Source: Butyrivibrio sp.
Lineage (GTDB): Bacteria; Bacillota; Clostridia; Lachnospirales; Lachnospiraceae
NCBI RefSeq assembly: GCF_015056685.1
Contig: NZ_SVFW01000037.1
Location: forward strand, 1 to 41,851
Reading direction: 5' to 3'
DNA length: 41,851 nt
The position numbers were made by a program, and so were the translations under genes. Below the pieces are notes generated by a model that saw only the letters and a program-made list of their open reading frames with translations, had not been told where the DNA came from and did no database searches. Positions 8,384 to 16,803 of this stretch are shown piece by piece. Position 1 is the stretch's first letter, and every line of letters starts with the position of its first letter.

Positions 8384-11143
8384 TCAAAAGAACCGTCCCA
8401 ATGTCTTGTTAATGTCATCAGGGGTCATCTCAGAAACGGGGTTAAACTCATCTGAATCCATATAGCTGTAGATACTGTGTAAAAGAGCTCTCGCTTCAGG
8501 ATATTCCTGGAGGTCCCAAAGGCCCATGGATGAAGCCATAAGCTTGCCGCCGTTGCACTTTACTTCAAGAAGCTGAGACATTGGACGGAGAGTAGCATAG
8601 CTGTCCATCTCAGTTACAAGAGTGTCCATGTATTTTGGAAGGATGAAAGCTCTTTGTGAAGCCATTGGCCACCACTGGTAGTTGGTGAACTCTTCGGTAG
8701 GGAAGGTCTTAAATAAAGGATGGTCCTTTAAAATGAGCTGTCCCATAGTGCCTTCCTGGTTAGGGAAAGTTCCAACTGACCAAAAGTCCGTAGAGAACTG
8801 AGCTTTGGCAGAATGTGGAAGAGCTTCTTCTGTTGAGTGGGGAGCAAGGAATACTTTGCCGCCGGCTTCCAAAATTTTTATTGCCTTTTCGTCAAAGACT
8901 TCTGTTTCATAAACTGAATCAGGACAAACAGGCGTTACATCAGGGTAAACCCACACAGGGTAAGTGTTTCTAATATCGGTGTTTTCATAATAAACAACCA
9001 GATCCAGCCTTTTAGGAGAAGTGTAGTCTGCTAATGGTATTTCAATTGTTCCCACATTTGTTAGTGTTCCTGCAGGGCAATGAACTTCGCTTAAGACTCC
9101 CCCCTTGCAGGTAGCGCCGGATGTAGCCTCAGCACTATCTGAATGCTCGCAAAGGGCATACTTTACAGGTAAAAAGAAATCATCATGGCCGTAATTGGCA
9201 AATAAAACATCTGCTTTTATCAGATCTCCTGCAACATAAGTGTATCTGTCAAGAAGAACCAAAAGCGCCTGATCTGTGAAGAAACTTCTAAATCTTGAAG
9301 GTTCTGCAAATGGAAATGCTTTTGCTTCAAGGTGAGAATTGAGCATTCCCACAAGAGCTGTTCCCTGTCCGGGGAAGTCCTGAAGTCCAAGAAGAGATAA
9401 GCCTGACATTTCAGGAGTTCTCATGACAGCTTCAACTTCCTCGCGATAGCCTATTAAAGCGAGTTCACCTGTTGCGGCGATTCTCTTTTTCCATTCTTTA
9501 TCTGATATACCAAGGGCTTTTAATTTATCCTTTACAATGCTGTAATTATCTGGCTTTGTAACACCTTTGAACTCATCAATCTCGTCAATATCAGGAGAGA
9601 CCTCGTACTGACCAACTTCGAAACCAAAGACAGGTTTGTCATAGTCTTTTCTGAGGTCCTTCATAATCTCTGAGAAGTTGTTTTTTGCATTAGGATAGGT
9701 CTTATTAAAAAGCCCTTTAACTCCGGAAAGACGGATGTGCTTGTCCTTAAAGCGGGCAGAAGTGTAGAAGTCGCTCTCTTTATCAACTCCGTTTGCGCCG
9801 TAGAAGTTGTTTGATCCCCAGGCAAAGAGACGGGTGTTGTCAGTTCTTTTGGCGATTGATAAGAGCTCGTGCATGTAGGCAACGCCCTCTTCATCTGTTA
9901 TGAGCTCATTTCCGAGTGAGAGCATGACAAAAGAAGGGTGGTTGGCGTAAGTCCAGAGGATCTCCAAAAGCTCTGTCTGGTAATATTCCTTGCTTTCACT
10001 GCTCTTAAAAGCGTCCCTTGGATTCCAGTGGGAGAGCTCAGGCTGCATCATCATACCAAGCTCGTCAGCTGCAGAAAATGCTGCTTCCGGCGGGCACCAG
10101 GAGTGGAAACGCATGCAGTTTACACCGTATGAGGCGTAGGTTTTAAGTATCTTTGTCCAGCTTTCCTTGTCCATTGGAGGAAAGCCTGTTTCTGGGAAAA
10201 CGGCACAGTTGGCTTCGCCTCTTAGGAAAAATCTGCGGTCGTTTATTGTAAGTCTTCCCTCGCTATCGTAGGAGAAGTCCCTGATGCCAAAACGGACATT
10301 TTTCCTTGTAATTTCTTTTGCACCAGCTAAAAGAGCTACTGTAAGGTCGCAGAGATTGCCCTTTCCTTCATCCCAGAGGTGGTCTCTGTAATTTTCGGAA
10401 AGTTCAAGATCTGTGAGTTCTATGACAGTGCAGTCGTCGGATGGATCAATGTCTACCGCTGATTCGATGGTGTCTGCAAGGTATGGACAGCTAAGGACAA
10501 GGCTCATGTTTGAGGCGCTTACAGCGTTTTCAGCTACATCTATAACGATGCGTACATCAAGTTTGTTTCCGTGAGGGTAGACCATAATGTCAGATAAAAA
10601 GATATTATCTCTTTCCTCCACGTAGATGTCGCCTATTATTCCGTTCCAGTTAGTCTGGGTCTCATCTGTGGCTGCTGAGGAAAAGACAATGTCTTTGTAA
10701 GGAAGTCCCTGATAGGAGTTGTCGCAGGTGAAGGTGATGGTGCTTCCTTTGTGAAGAATGCCCGTAACTTCGAAAACGTAGGGAGTGCTAAGGCATCCGC
10801 TGGCGCTTGGAATGTCTGTGCCGTCCACATTAAGAGAAAGAGCACGGGCTCTCTCTGCCACGATAAAAAGCCTCTTATCTGAAGATGGCTCTTCATCAAA
10901 AGTCCTCTGAAATGTAGCCTCGCCCTCATAGGTGTAGAGCCTTGTGAACCTGGAGTTGATCCTTGGGTCAGTCTCCGCATCTTTTTCCATGTGTTTGTTT
11001 CTGTCTTCAACGTCCGGGTGCCAGGGCTTTGCAACCTTGTCAATATTTCCAATCTCGTTGGTATCAAGGGTTCCGGGAAGCTGCCCTTGCTTTTGAACCT
11101 GGTTTGCAGTAATCGTCCAATTGCCTGTTAGATCATATCTCAT
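8384..11143 (-). CDS. Glycoside hydrolase family 2-type exo-glycosidase
   Basis: A 919-residue protein with GH2 architecture: an N-terminal sugar-binding jelly roll (about 1-180), an immunoglobulin-like domain (about 180-290), a TIM barrel (about 300-600) and extra C-terminal beta domains. Barrel signatures include FFLRGEANCAVFPETGF, NCMRFHSWCPPEAAF and SLGNEL, where Glu413 is the expected acid/base. The likely nucleophile is a Glu in KPVFGFEVGQYEV (Glu509). This differs from the TEYG form of beta-glucuronidases, so the sugar specificity is open. It has no signal peptide, so it probably acts inside the cell on imported oligosaccharides. AGGAG lies 7 bases before the ATG at 11143. Its start overlaps the end of the AraC gene by 11 bases, implying translational coupling and joint control. 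Confidence 0.85.
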   Translation of the reverse strand: MRYDLTGNWTITANQVQKQGQLPGTLDTNEIGNIDKVAKPWHPDVEDRNKHMEKDAETDPRINSRFTRLYTYEGEATFQRTFDEEPSSDKRLFIVAERARALSLNVDGTDIPSASGCLSTPYVFEVTGILHKGSTITFTCDNSYQGLPYKDIVFSSAATDETQTNWNGIIGDIYVEERDNIFLSDIMVYPHGNKLDVRIVIDVAENAVSASNMSLVLSCPYLADTIESAVDIDPSDDCTVIELTDLELSENYRDHLWDEGKGNLCDLTVALLAGAKEITRKNVRFGIRDFSYDSEGRLTINDRRFFLRGEANCAVFPETGFPPMDKESWTKILKTYASYGVNCMRFHSWCPPEAAFSAADELGMMMQPELSHWNPRDAFKSSESKEYYQTELLEILWTYANHPSFVMLSLGNELITDEEGVAYMHELLSIAKRTDNTRLFAWGSNNFYGANGVDKESDFYTSARFKDKHIRLSGVKGLFNKTYPNAKNNFSEIMKDLRKDYDKPVFGFEVGQYEVSPDIDEIDEFKGVTKPDNYSIVKDKLKALGISDKEWKKRIAATGELALIGYREEVEAVMRTPEMSGLSLLGLQDFPGQGTALVGMLNSHLEAKAFPFAEPSRFRSFFTDQALLVLLDRYTYVAGDLIKADVLFANYGHDDFFLPVKYALCEHSDSAEATSGATCKGGVLSEVHCPAGTLTNVGTIEIPLADYTSPKRLDLVVYYENTDIRNTYPVWVYPDVTPVCPDSVYETEVFDEKAIKILEAGGKVFLAPHSTEEALPHSAKAQFSTDFWSVGTFPNQEGTMGQLILKDHPLFKTFPTEEFTNYQWWPMASQRAFILPKYMDTLVTEMDSYATLRPMSQLLEVKCNGGKLMASSMGLWDLQEYPEARALLHSIYSYMDSDEFNPVSEMTPDDINKTLGRFF

Positions 11144-11984
11144 AATTTTCTCCTCTTCTGTATTTAAGCGGTGTTGTGCCGTTTTTCTTTTTAAATGACT
11201 GGCAAAATGCGCTCTCGTCGCTAAATCCAACCTTTTCAGCAATATCACTTATGCTCATATCCGTTGAGGATAAGTAGTATTTGGCGGACGAAAGCCTTGT
11301 ATCAATAATGAACTGGTGCGGCGTTACGCCTGTTTTTTTCTTAAAAGCTCTGAGAAAATAATAGCTTGTGAGACCTGCAATCTCTGATAGTTCATCAATT
11401 GAAATATTTTCTGAAAAATGATCATTTATATAGCTTAAAACCTTTTGGAAATTCTCACTGTTTCCGATGATCTGGGTGTTCTCTGAAGTCAGCATTAGGT
11501 TCAAAAGATTGTGGATCATCAGCGAGTAATCGCCCTCGGAGCATTTGTTTTTACTCTCATTCATGGACTCAATTATCTTGTGGCAAAGACTCTTTATGGG
11601 CTGCAGGTTCTGCGGGGTTAAGATGTTTCCTTTGGAATTAATTATGGCTTCGTAGAAGTCATTGCTCATGTTGCCATCAAAGTGGATCCAGGAGATGGTG
11701 GTTTTCACAAGGCTCTTATAGGAGTGAGGCTCATAGCAATTTATCAATAAAATCTGACCGGGATATACTATGTATTCTTTTCCGGAAATGCAGGCTGTAA
11801 GTTCTCCGGATTCAACAATTATCATGAGGTAACTGTCATACCTTTCACGACTCAGTTCATAACCGGGAAGGTACGTGAACCTACCTGCCACAACCGGATA
11901 GAAAAAGAGCTTTTGAGCTGTGGCAGAGGCATAGTGGAAAAAGTATTCAGAATCCCTTGAAACGTACTTTTCTGTAGATTTCAT
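11133..11984 (-). CDS. AraC family transcriptional regulator
   Basis: A 283-residue activator-type regulator. The N-terminal half (about 10-150) is a cupin-like sensor domain with GELTACISGKEYIVYPGQIL and INCYEPHSY. The C-terminal 100 residues form the double helix-turn-helix: ISIDELSEIAGLTSYYFLRA and MSISDIAEKVGFSDESAFCQ, ending PLKYRR. Such regulators sense a sugar and activate nearby glycan genes. The gene overlaps the GH2 gene by 11 bases (11133-11143) on the same strand. It is divergent from the DUF5107-TPR gene across a 215-base gap, so it probably controls both. AAGGAA precedes the ATG at 11984. The inducer is not known. Confidence 0.92.
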   Translation of the reverse strand: MKSTEKYVSRDSEYFFHYASATAQKLFFYPVVAGRFTYLPGYELSRERYDSYLMIIVESGELTACISGKEYIVYPGQILLINCYEPHSYKSLVKTTISWIHFDGNMSNDFYEAIINSKGNILTPQNLQPIKSLCHKIIESMNESKNKCSEGDYSLMIHNLLNLMLTSENTQIIGNSENFQKVLSYINDHFSENISIDELSEIAGLTSYYFLRAFKKKTGVTPHQFIIDTRLSSAKYYLSSTDMSISDIAEKVGFSDESAFCQSFKKKNGTTPLKYRRGENYEI

Positions 11985-12027
11985 AAGCGGTTCCTTAGCT
12001 TGAAAATATTTCTTTTAACATAGAGGA

Positions 12028-12056
12028 ATTATAGCACTGACAGATAGCTCATACAA
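12028..12056 (-). promoter_or_regulatory. Promoter of the araC-GH2 operon
   Basis: On the minus strand TTGTAT (12056-12051) and TATAAT (12033-12028) are spaced by 17 bases, and TGC directly before TATAAT gives an extended -10. It lies 44-72 bases upstream of the AraC start. Confidence 0.62.
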
Positions 12057-12143
12057 TAGAGCAATATTTTAACAAAAATCACCAATTTTTTCACTTGATG
12101 ATAACCCTGGGGTAAATGAAAATGTAAGTAACTAGTCCGGGGC

Positions 12144-12172
12144 TTGCTCTGAATAGTTACGAATGTTAATAA
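12144..12172 (+). promoter_or_regulatory. Possible promoter of the DUF5107-TPR gene
   Basis: TTGCTC (12144-12149) and TAATAA (12167-12172) are 17 bases apart, 28 bases before the ATG at 12200. Both hexamers are imperfect, which would fit a promoter that needs an activator such as the divergent AraC protein. No clear AraC direct repeats could be picked out by eye. Confidence 0.3.
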
Positions 12173-12199
12173 CAATAGTATCCGCAAAGGAGAATAGAC

Positions 12200-15100
12200 A
12201 TGATAGATGCAAAAATATGGGAAGAGAGCGTTCTAATCCCAACTTACGAGGTCGGAAAGCCTGATATAAATCCAATGTTTTTGGAGAAGAGAGTGTATCA
12301 GGGAAGCACAGGAAAAATATATCCTTATCCTTCAACCAATGAGATCAGCCGCGCCAAAAAGGATGTGGCCTGGAAGGCAGTTTTTCTTGAGAACGAGTAT
12401 ATCAAGGTGATGATCCTTCCACAGCTTGGAGGCAGGATCCAGAGAGCCTATGACAAGACAAACGGCTACGATTTTGTCTACTACAATCAGGTGATAAAAC
12501 CAGCTCTTGTCGGACTTACGGGGCCATGGATCTCAGGAGGCATTGAGTTTAACTGGCCTCAGCATCACAGACCTACAACTTATTCTCCTGTGGATTATAA
12601 GCTTACACAGAATGACGACGGCAGTGTGACTCTGATCACAGGCGATGTTGACCAGATGTATGGAACAAAAGAGATAACCAAGTTTACCCTTTATCCTGGG
12701 AAGGCTTTTATAGAGATTACAGGGCAGCTCTATAACAGAACACCGCTTCCGCAGACTTTTTTGTGGTGGGCTAACCCTGCGGTTTCTGTAAATGATTACA
12801 CACAGTCAATTTTTCCGCCCGATGTTCACAACGTATATGACCACGGAAAGCGTGCTGTTTCAAGGTTCCCTATCGCAACTGGCGAGTATTACAAGCATGA
12901 TTACAGCGAGGGTGTTGATATTTCAAGATATAAGAATATTCCTGTGCCTACTTCATATATGGCTGAGAAGTCTGATTTTGACTTTGTTGGAGGCTATGAC
13001 TATAAGAAAGAAGCAGGCCTTTTGCATGTTGCTGACCATCACGTATCACCGGGCAAAAAGCAGTGGACATGGGGGTGCGGTGACTTTGGAAAGGCATGGG
13101 ACCGAAATCTTACAGACGAGGATGGCCCATATATCGAGCTTATGACCGGCATGTTCTGCGACAATCAGCCTGATTTCTCCTGGCTTAAGCCCTATGAGGA
13201 GAAGGTATTTAAGCAGTACTTTATGCCATACAAGAAGGTTGGCCAGGTAAAAAATGCCACGATCCATGGGGCACTTAATGTTGAGGTGAAGCCTGACAAA
13301 GCGCTCTACATCTGTATTTATGCAACTGAGAAGTACAATGACGCTACCCTTTCAGTCCTCTATGGTGGTGAGACTCTTTTTTCTGAGAAGGTTTCTATTT
13401 CCCCTGTGGATATCTGCGAGCGGGAGCTTGAACTAGGTAAGATTCTGGAAGGGAAGGTTACTAAAGAGGAATTTGACAAGAGCAGGATCAAGGTGACAGT
13501 CACGGACAATACTTCGGGGAAAGAGCTTGTTTCCTACAAAATCCTTGAGGAAAAAGACCCTGAGTTTGCTGAGCCTGCAGAGGCAGTAAAGGACCCTTGT
13601 GATATTCAGACCAATGAAGAACTGTTCCTTGCAGGTAACCATATTGAGCAGTATCGCCATGCGACATTTTTACCTGACCCATATTACCTTGAGGGCTTAA
13701 AGCGCGATCCCGGGGATATCAGGATCAACAATGCCTATGGACTTCTTTTGCTTAAAAGAGGCAGATTCGACCTTTCGGAGAAGTACTTCAGAAAAGCAAT
13801 CGAGAGGCTTACAAGGCTTCATCCCAATCCTTACGATTCCGAGAGCTTCTACAATTTGGGACTATGCCTCTTTTACCAGGAAAAATATGATGAGGCTTAC
13901 GACGCCTTCTATAAGGCAACCTGGTCAGATGAACAGAAGGAAAAATCTTTTTATTATCTTGCGGCTATTGCGGCAAGGAAACATGAGTATGAGACGGCTC
14001 TTGACCTGATAGACGAGGCACTTGTGAAAAACAGTCATAGCACAAAGGCGAGAGCTTTAAGGGCGGCTATTCTCTATAAGCTTGGAAGAAAAACCGAGGC
14101 CCTTGATTATACCTGTGAGAACTTAGAATTTGATACTTTTGATTTTGTGTCAGCTTATATCAGGACTTTGCTTGTGGGCGAAGGAGCAGAACAGTTCAGA
14201 AAATTTACAAGGAACTTCCATGAGACCTTCCTTATGGTGGCAAGGGACCTTGCTGAAGGCGGATTCTATGAAGAGGCTGTAAGCGCCCTTGATATCTACG
14301 ACGGTGATAATCCAATGGTCCATTATTATCGCGGCGCATATTTTGAGAAGCTGGGTGAAAAAGAGAAAGCTCTTTTGGCATATAAGAAAGGGGAAAAGGC
14401 AGATCCTGCTTACTGCTTCCCTAATAAGCTTGAGGACATCGCAGTTTTGAAGGCTGCGATAGCTGCTGATGAGGAGGGCTCAAAAGCAAGGTATTATCTG
14501 GGATGTCTGTACTACGATAAACTTCAGTACGACCTGGCAATTGAGATGTACGAGGCTTCCCTTGAGATATGCGATACATTTCCAACTGTTTTAAGGAACC
14601 TGTCAATTGCCTACTACAACAAGAAAAACGCTCCTGAGAAAGCCCTTAGCTGCCTTGAGAAAGCCTTTGACCTTAACAGGCAGGACGCAAGGGTGTTCCT
14701 CGAACTTGACCAGCTCTATCAAAAGCTCAACAGACCTTTGAAGGAGAGACTTGAGAAATATAAGGAAAACATTGGCCTTATCGAGAAGAGAGATGACCTT
14801 TATACAGAGTATGTGACACTGCTTAATACCCTTAAGCTTCATGAAGAGGCCCACGAGAGGATCACAGGCCACAGCTTCCAGACCTGGGAAGGTGCAGAAG
14901 GTAAGATCACAACTCAGTTTAAGGTAAGTCTCCTTGAGCCGGCAAAAGACCTGATAAAAGAAGGTAGGGCAGGTGAAGCAAAAGACAAGCTCCTTGAGGC
15001 TCTTTCATATCCTGAAAATCTTGGTGAAGGCAGACTTGAAGGCACGAAGGATAACCATATTTACTACAACCTTGGATGCTGCTTAGAAATGCTGGGTGAC

Positions 15101-15511
15101 AATGATAAGGCAAAAGAGTGTTTTGAGAAAGCCACCCTTGGAGCCATGGAAGTCGCAGGAATGATGTACTACTATGACCAGCCTGCTGATATGATACTTT
15201 ACCAGGGACTTGCATTTGAGAAGCTTGGAAACAAAAGGGAAGCCAATTCAAGGTTCTATAAGCTCCTTTATTATGGGCAAAAGCATCTTCACGACAAGTT
15301 CAAAATGGACTATTTTGCTGTATCAATGCCGGATATGTCAGTGTTTGACGCAGATATGGACAAAAAAAATAAAGCCCATTGCTATTATCTTATGGGCCTT
15401 GGATACATAGGCCTTGGAGATAAAGAAAAAGCAATGGACTGCCTTAAAAAGGTTATTGAACTGGATAATACGCATCAGAATGCATATATTTACTCAGAAT
15501 ATTCACTGTAA
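12200..15511 (+). CDS. DUF5107 beta-sandwich and TPR repeat protein
   Basis: An 1103-residue cytoplasmic protein without a signal peptide. Residues about 1-330 match DUF5107, a galactose-mutarotase-like sugar-binding beta-sandwich (LPQLGGRIQRAYDKTNGYDF, GIEFNWPQHHRPTTYSP, TFLWWANPAV). After a linker and small beta domain, residues from about 500 to the end carry many tetratricopeptide repeats, for example NAYGLLLLKRGRFDLSEKYF and YNLGLCLFYQEKYDEAYDAF. Such proteins are common beside glycosidases in Firmicutes and Bacteroidetes, yet I know of no firmly established activity. Divergence from araC-GH2 links it to the same substrate: it may be an enzyme, sugar sensor or scaffold. AGGAG lies 8 bases before the ATG. 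Its last 22 bases overlap the opposing ttcA-like gene. Confidence 0.85.
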   Translation: MIDAKIWEESVLIPTYEVGKPDINPMFLEKRVYQGSTGKIYPYPSTNEISRAKKDVAWKAVFLENEYIKVMILPQLGGRIQRAYDKTNGYDFVYYNQVIKPALVGLTGPWISGGIEFNWPQHHRPTTYSPVDYKLTQNDDGSVTLITGDVDQMYGTKEITKFTLYPGKAFIEITGQLYNRTPLPQTFLWWANPAVSVNDYTQSIFPPDVHNVYDHGKRAVSRFPIATGEYYKHDYSEGVDISRYKNIPVPTSYMAEKSDFDFVGGYDYKKEAGLLHVADHHVSPGKKQWTWGCGDFGKAWDRNLTDEDGPYIELMTGMFCDNQPDFSWLKPYEEKVFKQYFMPYKKVGQVKNATIHGALNVEVKPDKALYICIYATEKYNDATLSVLYGGETLFSEKVSISPVDICERELELGKILEGKVTKEEFDKSRIKVTVTDNTSGKELVSYKILEEKDPEFAEPAEAVKDPCDIQTNEELFLAGNHIEQYRHATFLPDPYYLEGLKRDPGDIRINNAYGLLLLKRGRFDLSEKYFRKAIERLTRLHPNPYDSESFYNLGLCLFYQEKYDEAYDAFYKATWSDEQKEKSFYYLAAIAARKHEYETALDLIDEALVKNSHSTKARALRAAILYKLGRKTEALDYTCENLEFDTFDFVSAYIRTLLVGEGAEQFRKFTRNFHETFLMVARDLAEGGFYEEAVSALDIYDGDNPMVHYYRGAYFEKLGEKEKALLAYKKGEKADPAYCFPNKLEDIAVLKAAIAADEEGSKARYYLGCLYYDKLQYDLAIEMYEASLEICDTFPTVLRNLSIAYYNKKNAPEKALSCLEKAFDLNRQDARVFLELDQLYQKLNRPLKERLEKYKENIGLIEKRDDLYTEYVTLLNTLKLHEEAHERITGHSFQTWEGAEGKITTQFKVSLLEPAKDLIKEGRAGEAKDKLLEALSYPENLGEGRLEGTKDNHIYYNLGCCLEMLGDNDKAKECFEKATLGAMEVAGMMYYYDQPADMILYQGLAFEKLGNKREANSRFYKLLYYGQKHLHDKFKMDYFAVSMPDMSVFDADMDKKNKAHCYYLMGLGYIGLGDKEKAMDCLKKVIELDNTHQNAYIYSEYSL

Positions 15512-16653
15512 TTATCAAGGAAATGATGGCGCTTTCCATCAGGCGTCTTGTAGGCAACAAGGGCGTTGAGATGAACATTCTCCACACTTTTGAAGATGTT
15601 TGCTTCTATATAAGGGCTTCTTTCTCTGAGCTCTGAAATAAGAGATTTTATCTCAGCGCGCTTGCTGCCCTTATCTGTACCGCCGCAGCTTGCGCAGCTC
15701 TCTGTCAGCCTGCAGGCACAGTTGATAAAAGTGAGATCATTGTATGCCATCCATTTTTTGATGTTCTCTTCTCTGATGAGGTAAAGAGGTCTTATAAGTT
15801 CCATGCCCTCAAAGTTTGTACTGTGAAGCTTTGGCATCATAGTCTGTATCTGACCACCGTAGAGCATTCCCATCAGTATGGTTTCGATGACATCGTCGTA
15901 GTGGTGACCGAGGGCTATTTTGTTACATCCAAGCTCTTTTGCCTTACTGTAAAGGGCACCACGTCTCATTCTTGCACACAGGTAGCAGGGTGAGCCTGAA
16001 ACTTCCTTATCTACAATGTCAAAGATATCTGAGTCGAAAACAGTTATAGGAATCTGCATCAGTTTGGCATTGTTGATAATTGTGGTGTAGTTTATGTCGT
16101 TGTAGCCGGGGTTCATTACCATGTATACTACTTCAAAGTTCTTTTTACCATGCCTTGAAAGCTCCTGGAAAAGCTTAGCCATCAGCATGGAATCTTTTCC
16201 ACCGGATATGCAGACAGCAATCTTGTCCCCGTCCTGGATGAGGTCGTAGGTGTTGATTGCTTTTGTGAACTGGCTCCAAAGCTCAGGTCTGAACTTCTTG
16301 ATGATACTTCGCTCGATTTCTTTGCAGCGCATTTCTTTTTCATCTTCATCAGAGAGCTGATGCTCTATAGTATATCTGTAATAGCTGTAGATACCGCCTT
16401 CTATGCTGTAAATCTCGTAGCCCTTTGGAGTGAACTCTTCGCAGATCTCTACTGAGTGCTTTCCCGAGTAACACAAAAGATAAATTGGCTTTTCTTTTGA
16501 CAGTTCATTTTCATGATCAGAAAATGTTTCCCAGGAAATATTCAAAGCTCCCGGGTATGAACTTTTATTGAAATCCTTTTCTTCACGAACATCGATGACA
16601 AGCTTGTCTCTGCTGTCTTCGATCATTTCTTCTATTGTTTTTGTGTATAACAT
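15490..16653 (-). CDS. Rhodanese-TtcA-like tRNA thiolation fusion protein
   Basis: A 387-residue fusion. Residues 1-95 form a rhodanese domain with the sulfur-carrying loop CYSGKHS (Cys61). Residues about 125-330 are a TtcA/TtuA-type PP-loop ATPase: SGGKDS at 150-155 binds ATP, and Cys223-x-x-Cys226 plus Cys312 or Cys314 could hold the Fe-S cluster. GHHYDDVIETILMGMLYGG is the family signature. TtcA makes 2-thiocytidine at tRNA position 32, so the rhodanese part may supply persulfide sulfur to the same polypeptide. The C-terminal tail has a second Cys set (Cys320, Cys323). AAGGAAAAG precedes the ATG at 16653. The 3' end overlaps the DUF5107-TPR gene tail to tail by 22 bases. Exact tRNA target is inferred. 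Confidence 0.85.
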   Translation of the reverse strand: MLYTKTIEEMIEDSRDKLVIDVREEKDFNKSSYPGALNISWETFSDHENELSKEKPIYLLCYSGKHSVEICEEFTPKGYEIYSIEGGIYSYYRYTIEHQLSDEDEKEMRCKEIERSIIKKFRPELWSQFTKAINTYDLIQDGDKIAVCISGGKDSMLMAKLFQELSRHGKKNFEVVYMVMNPGYNDINYTTIINNAKLMQIPITVFDSDIFDIVDKEVSGSPCYLCARMRRGALYSKAKELGCNKIALGHHYDDVIETILMGMLYGGQIQTMMPKLHSTNFEGMELIRPLYLIREENIKKWMAYNDLTFINCACRLTESCASCGGTDKGSKRAEIKSLISELRERSPYIEANIFKSVENVHLNALVAYKTPDGKRHHFLDNYSEYSE

Positions 16654-16731
16654 ATCTTTTCCTTATTATATAAATCAAAAAACCTGTAAAGTGTCTATGA
16701 ATGTTATCATACTTTTTTTATCTATTCAATG

Positions 16732-16760
16732 GTGTCAGAAATAATTAAAGGAAGTATAAT
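16732..16760 (+). promoter_or_regulatory. Likely promoter of the lipoprotein gene
   Basis: TATAAT at 16755-16760 with GTGTCA (16732-16737) 17 bases upstream. It would give a leader of roughly 35 bases containing a small GCAAA/TTTGC stem just before the SD sequence. Confidence 0.45.
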
Positions 16761-16803
16761 TGAGGAAGAATGTGCAAATGCAAAAGTTTGCGAGGAGGAT
16801 TAT

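Noticed and set aside
10636..11067. 143-codon open frame on the minus strand inside the GH2 gene
   Set aside because: It is an out-of-frame shadow of the GH2 coding sequence with no SD and no recognisable product.
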